DNA of 64,000 bases, taken from RGIG9041 sp045541455. GTDB lineage: Bacteria > Bacillota > Clostridia > Oscillospirales > QAKW01. Within the stretch, counting starts at the first letter, position 1; each line of letters opens with the position of its first letter. This document shows, piece after piece, positions 16,535 through 24,295 of this stretch. The notes under the pieces were generated by a model, which saw nothing but the letters and a program-made list of their open reading frames with translations, ran no database searches and was not told the DNA's origin. Where the stretch lies: NCBI GenBank assembly GCA_045541455.1, contig JAZQJA010000042.1:1-64000 (forward strand), read 5' to 3'. A program made the position numbers and the translations under genes.

Positions 16535-18718
16535 TTACGGCATATTATTAAAAACAGGTATAATAAATTCTTTTTCGTCTTCAAGGGTTCCCGCCGCTAT
16601 ATATGCCGAGTATTTAAGATTAGCATCTTTTGCAGGGGCTGCAATATCAGTCATATACTGATGCCAACTGTAGTCGGGTATAAAACAAAACTTCATAAAA
16701 TAAATTGTTGGTTGGCCATTTGAAATATACCACTCGTTAATCCAGGCAGCGCCTTCAATTAAAGCACGTCGCTTTGAGGTCCAATTCTCCGCTTTTGCTT
16801 TAGCAGCTCCGCCATTGTTGGGGTCAAGGTCATAGGCGCCTATGCCAAAGAAATTGTAGTATCCCGCATATCCTGCAACAGAACCTGTAGCAAGTTTGCT
16901 TGTCCCCCTGCCCGATTCGAGAGCGGCACGCGCAGCAATAAAGTAAGGTGAAAGACCTGTAGATTTTGCGGCATCCATTATGTATTGCGCAATTTCGTCG
17001 TTGTCCCATATACCTTTAATTCCCGCAACAGAATAGTTTATACTTTCGTTGTATGTGGATTTTTCAAACATAAATATGTTTTTGCTGTCAAAGAAATTAC
17101 GTGGGTCAACGCGATAAGCAACCTCTTGAGCACTAAATTTGCCGACTTGTGAATTTACATAACTATTAAAATCAACATTTGTTTTTACAAAAGTGAATTT
17201 CCAGTTTGGATGTGCTGTTTTTAATGCCTCAATTTTTTCTCTGTATGATTCAGGCATGGTTGTTTCTGTATATGCAAAATCGGTATACGAAACAGTTTCG
17301 GGTAAGTGCGAAATAACAATGGTAATATCCTTTTTAAGACCGCCAAGTTCAATACTTAAAGTAACTATGTTTCTACCCGAGACCAACGGTAACGGCTTGT
17401 TAAGTTCTGCTGCAATAATTTTACTGTTTCCCGGTTGCTTAACGCTTATTTTAATGCTGGCTGCAGGAGGAGAATACATAACATCGGTAATCATTTTATC
17501 GTCAAGCGTTTTAATTCTTGCGGTGTAGTAATCCTCTGTTTCCAAAAAAACAGGGCTGAGTTCAAAACCGTAAGTGCCAATGTCGAGCATTGTTATTTCT
17601 GTATGTTCAAAAACAAAAGCGTATTCTTTTCCGCTGGCATCTCCATTGTACGAATAAATGCCGATAGCATAGGCATTTTCAAGGCCGTACAGCGAAATGA
17701 TGCCCGTTTCGTTAGGCTTGTACACATACTGACCGAGAACGGTTTTATTCTCGTCATATACAACTACATTAATGTCGGTGTCAGCCTTTGTAAAGCGCAT
17801 TACCGACTTGTTTATATTTTGTAAAACAAGCGGTGGTAAAACATAATAGTCCTCATCACCGTAATAATCAAATTTATTTGAAGCTTCGGTGTTAAGGTCG
17901 GTATAACCCATCTGCCACATCCATTCATTGTTGTCTGATGACAGTTTTATAGAATAGGGGGCAATGTTTTCAGAATAAGAGCCAGTAAGTTTAAGGTAGT
18001 ATTTTGCAGCGGCTTTGCCTTTATACTGTATTTCAATGTTGCTGTTTGAATTGTTAACACCGTTTGTAATCGGTTGCATTTTACTGTCAAGCAACGTATA
18101 TTCAACCCTGCCGGACAAATCACCAATATTAATGCTGACAAATTCGTTTGCCGATACAAAAGAAAAATACATTGTTTCTAGTTCACTTGTAAATGCGGCA
18201 TAATATGTATTTGAGCGTTCAATACGGTGCGGAGTTGCGGTTGAATGACCCAGTATACCATGGTCAAGGATAATTTCAAACGAATTTTCAGCCAAAACGG
18301 TTTGCCCGCCTTTTAGGGTATATGTGTTATCTTTAAGTGAAACAAATTCTTTTACTTGACCCTCGTGTAGTAACAACGAACGTGAGCCCGAATAGTTTTT
18401 TGAAATATCAGGAACTATCGACACCTGCTCTTTTGTAAAGTCGGTTGTTACAATGTTTTCTGACATTTTAAAATATGTAGGCTTGTCCGGTTGCTTTTGC
18501 TCACGGTAGGTTGATAACTGGTCTTTTTTATAAAAGAAACTCATCTCCGAATTAGTAACATAGGTCGGCTCGTCGTAATATTCCAAATCGCCCGCCTCGT
18601 CTAAAACAATAATTTCCTTTTTTGGTAATGCCACAATAACCAAAGCGGCAATAATAATGCATGGTACTACAATAAGTAAAGTTTTAAAAAGTTTTATTAT
18701 AACCGCCCCTTTCGACAT
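16535..18718 (-). CDS. Membrane-anchored endo-beta-N-acetylglucosaminidase-like cell wall hydrolase
   Basis: A 727-residue protein with one N-terminal membrane segment (about residues 8-30) and a long beta-rich extracellular region. Its C-terminal glucosaminidase domain (about 490-715) has AARAALESGRGTS with the likely catalytic Glu, YNFFGIGAYD, and the lead-in YRVDPRNFF..NIFMFE seen in clostridial LytD-like glucosaminidases. It should cut glycan strands of peptidoglycan outside the membrane. The ATG at 18718 lacks a clear Shine-Dalgarno; an AAAGGGG string lies just inside the ORF without an ordinary start codon behind it, so the exact start is uncertain. Single gene, upstream of the ilv operon on the same strand. 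Confidence 0.8.
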   Translation of the reverse strand: MSKGAVIIKLFKTLLIVVPCIIIAALVIVALPKKEIIVLDEAGDLEYYDEPTYVTNSEMSFFYKKDQLSTYREQKQPDKPTYFKMSENIVTTDFTKEQVSIVPDISKNYSGSRSLLLHEGQVKEFVSLKDNTYTLKGGQTVLAENSFEIILDHGILGHSTATPHRIERSNTYYAAFTSELETMYFSFVSANEFVSINIGDLSGRVEYTLLDSKMQPITNGVNNSNSNIEIQYKGKAAAKYYLKLTGSYSENIAPYSIKLSSDNNEWMWQMGYTDLNTEASNKFDYYGDEDYYVLPPLVLQNINKSVMRFTKADTDINVVVYDENKTVLGQYVYKPNETGIISLYGLENAYAIGIYSYNGDASGKEYAFVFEHTEITMLDIGTYGFELSPVFLETEDYYTARIKTLDDKMITDVMYSPPAASIKISVKQPGNSKIIAAELNKPLPLVSGRNIVTLSIELGGLKKDITIVISHLPETVSYTDFAYTETTMPESYREKIEALKTAHPNWKFTFVKTNVDFNSYVNSQVGKFSAQEVAYRVDPRNFFDSKNIFMFEKSTYNESINYSVAGIKGIWDNDEIAQYIMDAAKSTGLSPYFIAARAALESGRGTSKLATGSVAGYAGYYNFFGIGAYDLDPNNGGAAKAKAENWTSKRRALIEGAAWINEWYISNGQPTIYFMKFCFIPDYSWHQYMTDIAAPAKDANLKYSAYIAAGTLEDEKEFIIPVFNNMP

Positions 18719-18808
18719 TATTCTATTATTTTATTATATCTTATATTAAAAATCAATAGTATTTTAATGTCAGCAAAAATTAACAAAATATAAAATTTAA
18801 ATTAATCG

Positions 18809-18837
18809 TTGTAAATGCATCAGAAGTATTGTATAAT
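18809..18837 (+). promoter_or_regulatory. Likely sigma-A promoter of the trigger-factor-like lipoprotein gene
   Basis: TTGTAA (18809-18814), a 17-bp spacer, and a perfect TATAAT (18832-18837), 32 bp before the ATG. Confidence 0.6.
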
Positions 18838-18869
18838 TATTAATTATCAATATTGGAGAGGACAATAAA

Positions 18870-19931
18870 ATGAAAAAGAAGATTACAGCTTTTACTGCTT
18901 TGCTTGTTGTTTTAGTATTACTTGCGGGCTGTGCAAAATCATCAGAAAGACCGTTTAATTACGACCTTTCAAAATATATTACACTTGGTAAGTATGTAGG
19001 TATAGAATATACCTATTCCGTTGAAGATGTTACAGCTGAAGCTGTTGAGAAGTTTATAAACGCCGAACTTAAAGAAAAAGGCTATGGCGAAGAAAAAGAA
19101 ATCACCAACCGTGCAGTTGAAAACGGTGACATTGTAAATATCGACTTTGAAGGAAAACTCAACGGCGAGGCTTTTGAAGGCGGCTCAAGTAAAGGACACG
19201 ACCTTACTATCGGAAGCGGAACATTTATTGAAGGCTTTGAAGATGGCCTTGTGGGTGCTAAAATCGGTGATACACGCGACTTAAACCTCAAATTCCCCGA
19301 AGATTACGGCAAAGAAGAACTTAACGGTAAAGCGGTTGTGTTTACTGTAACTGTAAATTCAATAAAAGCTACAGTTTATCCCGAAATTACAGATGAGATT
19401 TTAAAAGAACTGGGCGATTATGCAAATATCGAAGCATATAACGATTATGCTAAGGCTCAAGTTAAAGAAAATAATGAGCAAACCGCTAAAAATAAAAAAG
19501 AATCTGAGATCTGGTCAAAAATTGTAAATGATGTTAAAGTTATCGAACTTCCGCAAAAAGAAATAGATAATTATAAGGAATTACTTTTAGAGTCTTATGA
19601 GCAAACCGCTCAAAATAACTATGGAATGTCTTATGAAGAACTGTTAAAGCAGCTTAACAACCAGACACTTGAGGATATCGACCCTCAGCTTACTGAACAA
19701 GCACAACAGGCTACTAAAGAGTATATGACGATAGTTGCAATTGCTCGTGATCAAGGTCTTGACCTGACCGAAGAGGAATATCAAGAGCAGGCAGACACCT
19801 ATGCAAAATCCAGCGGTTATCCCACAACCGAGGAGTTTTTAGAGGCAATAGACCAAGGTCAATTTTATCTTAGCCTGCTTATCGAAAGAGTAATGGATTT
19901 TGTAGTTGAAAACGCTGTAGAGGTAAAATAG
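18870..19931 (+). CDS. Trigger-factor-like FKBP peptidyl-prolyl isomerase lipoprotein
   Basis: A 353-residue exported foldase. Residues 1-21 are a lipoprotein signal ending in LLAGC, so it should be lipidated on the outer membrane face. An FKBP-type domain (about 85-170) contains VNIDFEGKLNGEAFEGG and GTFIEGFEDGLVGAKIGD, as in trigger factor. A helical C-terminal region (about 175-350) resembles the trigger factor chaperone arms, while the ribosome-binding N-domain is absent. It probably assists folding of secreted proteins, a role filled by PrsA in Bacillus. GGAGAGG precedes the ATG. The next gene begins immediately after its TAG. Confidence 0.85.
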   Translation: MKKKITAFTALLVVLVLLAGCAKSSERPFNYDLSKYITLGKYVGIEYTYSVEDVTAEAVEKFINAELKEKGYGEEKEITNRAVENGDIVNIDFEGKLNGEAFEGGSSKGHDLTIGSGTFIEGFEDGLVGAKIGDTRDLNLKFPEDYGKEELNGKAVVFTVTVNSIKATVYPEITDEILKELGDYANIEAYNDYAKAQVKENNEQTAKNKKESEIWSKIVNDVKVIELPQKEIDNYKELLLESYEQTAQNNYGMSYEELLKQLNNQTLEDIDPQLTEQAQQATKEYMTIVAIARDQGLDLTEEEYQEQADTYAKSSGYPTTEEFLEAIDQGQFYLSLLIERVMDFVVENAVEVK

Positions 19932-21149
19932 ATGAAATATATAGTAATGCTTGGTGACGGCATGGCGGACTATCCTGTGCCGGCGCTTGACGGTAAAACA
20001 CCGCTTGAGGTGGCAAATACACCTAATATGGATTTTCTTGCAAAAAACGGCGCTGTAGGTCTTGCAAAAACAGTTCCTGACGGTATGTCACCCGGCTCTG
20101 ACACCGCAAACCTTTCAGTGATGGGTTATGACCCCGAAATTTATTATACAGGCCGTTCACCGCTTGAGGCGGTTAGCATTGGCATCGACCTTGGTGCGAG
20201 TGATGTGACATTCCGTTGCAACCTTGTAACGCTGTCTGATACCGAAAATTTTGAGGATGCAACAATGGTTGACTATTCGGCAGGAGAAATCACAACAGCT
20301 GAGTCAACGGAACTTATAAATTATCTTAATGAATATTTTAAAACAGAGGCTATTAACCTCTATGCAGGTGTAAGTTACCGCCATTGTCTTGTAATTAAAG
20401 ATGGTAAAACCGGCGGTATACATACTCCTCCGCATGATATTTCATTAAAGCCTATTAAGGATCATTTGCCAAAGGGTGAAAACGCACAACTGTTGCTTGA
20501 AATGATGAAAAAATCGCGAGAACTTCTGCGTGATCATCCTATTAATAAAGAACGAATTGCAAATGGCAAAAACCCTGCTAATTCCTGCTGGTTTTGGGGC
20601 GAGGGTACAAAGCCTGCTGTTACATCTTTTGAAGAAAAATTCGGTATTAAAGGTGGCGTGATTTCAGCAGTTGACCTTATTAAAGGTATTGGTATATGTG
20701 CAGGTCACGAATGTATAGAAGTTGATGGTGCAACAGGAAACTGGGACACCAATTTTGCAGGCAAAGCGCATGCTGCCGTTGAATTTCTTGACAAAGGTAA
20801 TGATTATATTTATATTCATGTAGAGGCTGCTGATGAATGCGGACATCATGCAGATGTCAAACATAAAATTGAGTCTATAGAGCTTATCGACCGTGATATT
20901 TTAGGTTACATAATACCGGAAATGCAAAAGAGGGGTGAGCCTTTTACAATTTTGCTTATGCCCGACCATCCAACACCCATAACACTTATGACTCACGTGT
21001 CTGACCCTGTTCCGTTTGTATTGTATAGCAGTGATAAAAAACTTTTACCAAATGCTGCGGCATATACCGAGGCCTACGCAAAAGCAACGGATCTATATGT
21101 AGATAAGGCATGCACTCTTGTAAATTCAATGATAAATCAAAAAATCTAA
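19932..21149 (+). CDS. Cofactor-independent phosphoglycerate mutase family (apgM-like)
   Basis: A 405-residue alkaline-phosphatase-superfamily enzyme with the N-terminal metal site MLGDGMADYP, the catalytic serine region GSDTANLSVMGYDP, and C-terminal ligands in AADECGHHADVKHK and PDHPTP. This is the archaeal-type iPGM group that also includes proteins annotated as proposed homoserine kinase. Whether it works in glycolysis or in threonine synthesis cannot be told from sequence alone. It starts directly after the previous stop codon with AGAGGT at 19918-19923, so the two are co-transcribed. Confidence 0.85.
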   Translation: MKYIVMLGDGMADYPVPALDGKTPLEVANTPNMDFLAKNGAVGLAKTVPDGMSPGSDTANLSVMGYDPEIYYTGRSPLEAVSIGIDLGASDVTFRCNLVTLSDTENFEDATMVDYSAGEITTAESTELINYLNEYFKTEAINLYAGVSYRHCLVIKDGKTGGIHTPPHDISLKPIKDHLPKGENAQLLLEMMKKSRELLRDHPINKERIANGKNPANSCWFWGEGTKPAVTSFEEKFGIKGGVISAVDLIKGIGICAGHECIEVDGATGNWDTNFAGKAHAAVEFLDKGNDYIYIHVEAADECGHHADVKHKIESIELIDRDILGYIIPEMQKRGEPFTILLMPDHPTPITLMTHVSDPVPFVLYSSDKKLLPNAAAYTEAYAKATDLYVDKACTLVNSMINQKI

Positions 21150-21167
21150 TATATTTCCACTGTCTTT

Positions 21168-21205
21168 ATAAGCACCCCAAACAACTTTGGGGTGCTTATC
21201 GTTTT
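21168..21205 (+). terminator. Terminator after the apgM-like gene
   Basis: ATAAGCACCCCAAA-CAAC-TTTGGGGTGCTTAT is a perfect 14-bp stem followed by CGTTTTG. Confidence 0.85.
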
Positions 21206-21268
21206 GTTAGGGCTTATATTTTTTATCCCTTTTGCCGATAATATAAAAAAACTAAAAAGGGAATTAAA

Positions 21269-22714
21269 ATGAAATTTACAAATAATTACGAAGCAAATGT
21301 AAAAATGTTTCGCGATGCATTTGACAGGGCGGCACCATTTAAAATTAAAGAGATTAAAAACAAATATAACCCCGACCTAAAAATTGCTATCGCAATTATT
21401 AACTGTATGATTAATAATGATGTTGTTGACCGTGACATTATCATTCCGCTGGCAAATAACCCTGTTTCCGAATCGATTGAGCAGTCAGAAATGAGCGCAA
21501 TTTGCACTCACAGCACTGAGTTTCAAACCGATGCAGATTTGGCGTTTATAAGTGTTGCATCGGGTGATTGCGCAGTTATTATTGGAGATAACGATTCAGT
21601 TGTAATAATTGATACAAAAGGGTTTAGTCAACGCTCGGTAGATGCCCCCGAAATTGAACTTTCGGTTGCAGGCCCATCTGAAGGTTTTAATGAAAATATT
21701 ATGACAAATCTCGGTCTTGTAAAACGCCGTATTTCAACACCACGCTTCAAAAGCGAGTTTATGTCAATTGGAAAGCAGTCTAATATCAAATATTGTATCT
21801 GCTATATTGAAGGCATTGTAAAACCCGAACTTGTAAAACGGCTTAAAGAACGCCTCGAACAAATAGATATTGATGCAATAGGCGACACTAATTACCTTGC
21901 AGAACTTATCCGGGATAATAAGAGTTCGTTTATAAAAACTTACGGAAAAACTAACCGTCCTGATGTTTTTTGTGCAAAAATGCTTGAGGGCAGGGTGGGC
22001 ATAATTTTAAACGGCTCGCCAACAGCACTCACTTTACCGTATTTGTTTATCGAAAACTTTCAAAACCCTGACGATTACTATATAAACTGTTGGTATGCTA
22101 ATGTCGGAAGGGTTTTGCGTCTTTTGGGCTTTTATCTTTCTTTTTTAATTCCGTCTGTCTATATTTCAGTGTTACTTCATCACCAATCAATGATCCCACC
22201 TGAATGGCTGTATAGTATAAGCGCTTCTCAAAACGGTGTTCCAATACCGTCACTGCTTGAAATGCTTTTGCTGTTTGGCGTTTTTGAAATACTTCGCGAA
22301 ACCGGTGCACGAATGCCATCAAGCATAGGACTTGCTTTAAATATTGTTGGTGCAATAATTTTAGGTCAGGCTGCGGTAGATGCTAAACTTGTGTCGGCAC
22401 CTATGGTTATCGTTGTTGCTTTTTCGGGTGTTATGGGACTTATGGTATATGACCTTAAGGGCGCAGTGTTTTATGTACGTGCCGCTTTAATTGTGCTTGG
22501 TGCATTGGCAGGACTTCCCGGTGTACTTATTGGTTTTGCTTTGTTTATGCTTCTCTTATTCAGTATGTCGTCAATGGGTGTACCTATAATGTATACCTAC
22601 TCGACTTTGTCGCGTTACGGCAAATCCGATACTTTCTTTAGAGCACCAATAGAAAAAATGAATTTCCGCCAACCTGAATTTACTGATAATATTAAAAGGC
22701 AGGGCAGGGTATGA
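21269..22714 (+). CDS. Spore germination receptor A subunit (GerAA/GerBA family)
   Basis: A 481-residue protein with a soluble N-terminal domain (about 1-275) and about five to six membrane segments from about 285 to 450, matching the GerA family. Recognisable pieces are LPYLFIENFQNPDDYY, PPEWLYSISASQNGVPIPS and FEILRETGARMPSSIG. These form the germinant-gated channel of the spore inner membrane. AAGGGA precedes the ATG. A possible forespore sigma-G-like -10 (GATAATA near 21237) lies upstream, but this is weak. It overlaps the next gene by ATGA. Confidence 0.92.
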   Translation: MKFTNNYEANVKMFRDAFDRAAPFKIKEIKNKYNPDLKIAIAIINCMINNDVVDRDIIIPLANNPVSESIEQSEMSAICTHSTEFQTDADLAFISVASGDCAVIIGDNDSVVIIDTKGFSQRSVDAPEIELSVAGPSEGFNENIMTNLGLVKRRISTPRFKSEFMSIGKQSNIKYCICYIEGIVKPELVKRLKERLEQIDIDAIGDTNYLAELIRDNKSSFIKTYGKTNRPDVFCAKMLEGRVGIILNGSPTALTLPYLFIENFQNPDDYYINCWYANVGRVLRLLGFYLSFLIPSVYISVLLHHQSMIPPEWLYSISASQNGVPIPSLLEMLLLFGVFEILRETGARMPSSIGLALNIVGAIILGQAAVDAKLVSAPMVIVVAFSGVMGLMVYDLKGAVFYVRAALIVLGALAGLPGVLIGFALFMLLLFSMSSMGVPIMYTYSTLSRYGKSDTFFRAPIEKMNFRQPEFTDNIKRQGRV

Positions 22715-23301
22715 AAAAAATAATTTCAGTTGCGTTTTGTGTAATTTCAACTTTATGTATAATCGTGTTTGCAACATTCGGTGAGTATTCTGAAATTTCA
22801 AATTATGATATTGTAAGCGGTATTGCAATTGATTTGCAAGACGATAAATGGACTGTGACTTGTGAAATTTGTGTTCCTTCATCTGATAACGATTTTGCAA
22901 GTTCGGTAACTTATGTTACAGGAACAGGCTATACCCTTGACAATGCATTTTCAAACGCTGCCTTAAAAAGCGCAAACGAACTGTATACCGACTCAACAGG
23001 CCTTTATCTTATAAGCGACACGGCGAAAGGAAACAACTGCCTTTACGAATATCTTAAGGGTGATACCGTTAATCTTCGTGCAGTAGCGGTCTGGACAGAA
23101 TGTCCTGCTAAAGATATTTTTAAATCCGACGATAGTGAAAATGAACGGTCTAAAAGTCTTGCAATTGCAAAGAAAATCAAGACTTATTGTCGTAAAAATA
23201 ATGCCAAAACTCCCGGTATAATCGAACTGTTAAAGGATAGTGATTATGTGTTTGTGAGTGAGCAAAAAACACCGGAAAGGACGGGGTTACGAGATGAATA
23301 A
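22711..23301 (+). CDS. GerC-like germination protein, truncated
   Basis: A 196-residue protein with a hydrophobic N-terminus, then YDIVSGIAIDLQDDKWTVTC, which matches the start of Ger(x)C lipoproteins (nutrient receptor C subunits, usually about 350-400 aa). Only the N-terminal domain is present; the C-terminal GerAC domains are missing and the signal has no clear lipobox cysteine. It overlaps the A subunit by 4 bp and the B-like subunit by 8 bp, so the short length is fixed by tight packing and not by an obvious recent frameshift. Homology is inferred from motif and position. Confidence 0.65.
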   Translation: MKKIISVAFCVISTLCIIVFATFGEYSEISNYDIVSGIAIDLQDDKWTVTCEICVPSSDNDFASSVTYVTGTGYTLDNAFSNAALKSANELYTDSTGLYLISDTAKGNNCLYEYLKGDTVNLRAVAVWTECPAKDIFKSDDSENERSKSLAIAKKIKTYCRKNNAKTPGIIELLKDSDYVFVSEQKTPERTGLRDE

Positions 23302-24235
23302 GTATACTTCTTTAGGTATAACACTCTGTGTGTCACTTGGCGGTCTTACAATCTCTCTTTTAAAACGCACTGATTTTTTAATGTATGTTATTTTAATAGC
23401 ACTTAGTGTTGTATCAATGCTTTTCTACTCACTGATTTTACGTCGTGGCGCTCTGCCCGAAAAGGCGTTTCGTGGTTCAAAATATATGCTTGCAATATCC
23501 GCGGTAATTTCAAGTGCGACATCTGTTGCACTTGCGTGCTCTCTTATAACCGATACCGCTGTTATGCATAAAAGTTTCTTGCCCCAACTTGTAGCAATAA
23601 CAATCCTTTTTTCTTTGGCGATTGCAATTTCAAAAGACAGCGCTGCATCAAAAAGCGCTGTTGTGCTGTCATTTTTTGCAGTAGGTGTTTTAGCTATTTT
23701 GATGCTTTTGTGCTTTGTTGAAACAGATTTTTCTCCAATAACCGCAGGCTCTTTAAATATTCATCTGCTGTTACCTCTTTCTGCTTTTTCCATTTTTGAT
23801 ATTGTGTTTATTTTGCCTCTGATAAATAAAAATGACGGCAGTATGCTTTTACTTGGAAATACCCTCTCTCAAATTTATATGACGGCACTTACTCTTGTTG
23901 CCGTTTCAGTACTGTCTGGATCTCTTTTTAATTCGGCACAAATGCCTCTTATGCGTCTGTGGCAGTCCACTTATATAGCTTCGTTTTTAAGTCGGTTTGA
24001 AATTGTTGCCATTTGCGCTTTTTTTATTCTTTGTGCATTTAAGTCAGGACTGGTTTTAAAGTATTCTTTTAATGCTTTTGGTAAAACCTGCGCAGTTTGG
24101 ATAGTTATATTACTTATCACTTGCTGTATAGGTATATTACTTTACAGTGGTTTGGTTTACCTTTCTGCAATCCTGTCTTGCATTAGCGGTGTGATTTTGC
24201 CTTTGATTTCTCTCCTAAGAATAAAAAGATATTGA
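23294..24235 (+). CDS. Spore germination permease, B subunit (GerAB family)
   Basis: A 313-residue integral membrane protein with about ten hydrophobic segments. The segment MPLMRLWQSTYIASFLSRFE (about residues 214-233) fits the GerAB amino-acid-permease-like group, which binds the germinant. I start at ATG 23294 because AGGACGGGG lies 8 bp upstream; an in-frame GTG at 23258 has no such site. It is the third gene of the A-C-B locus. Divergent in sequence from Bacillus proteins, so the ligand is unknown. Confidence 0.8.
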   Translation: MNKYTSLGITLCVSLGGLTISLLKRTDFLMYVILIALSVVSMLFYSLILRRGALPEKAFRGSKYMLAISAVISSATSVALACSLITDTAVMHKSFLPQLVAITILFSLAIAISKDSAASKSAVVLSFFAVGVLAILMLLCFVETDFSPITAGSLNIHLLLPLSAFSIFDIVFILPLINKNDGSMLLLGNTLSQIYMTALTLVAVSVLSGSLFNSAQMPLMRLWQSTYIASFLSRFEIVAICAFFILCAFKSGLVLKYSFNAFGKTCAVWIVILLITCCIGILLYSGLVYLSAILSCISGVILPLISLLRIKRY

Positions 24236-24260
24236 TTTATAAATTAATATATATTATAAT
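24232..24260 (+). promoter_or_regulatory. Likely sigma-A promoter of lon
   Basis: TTGATT (24232-24237, overlapping the preceding stop codon), a 17-bp spacer, and a perfect TATAAT (24255-24260). No CIRCE-like repeat is present here. Confidence 0.55.
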
Positions 24261-24295
24261 ATAATTTAAAATTATATTTTTATGAGGAATCTTAA

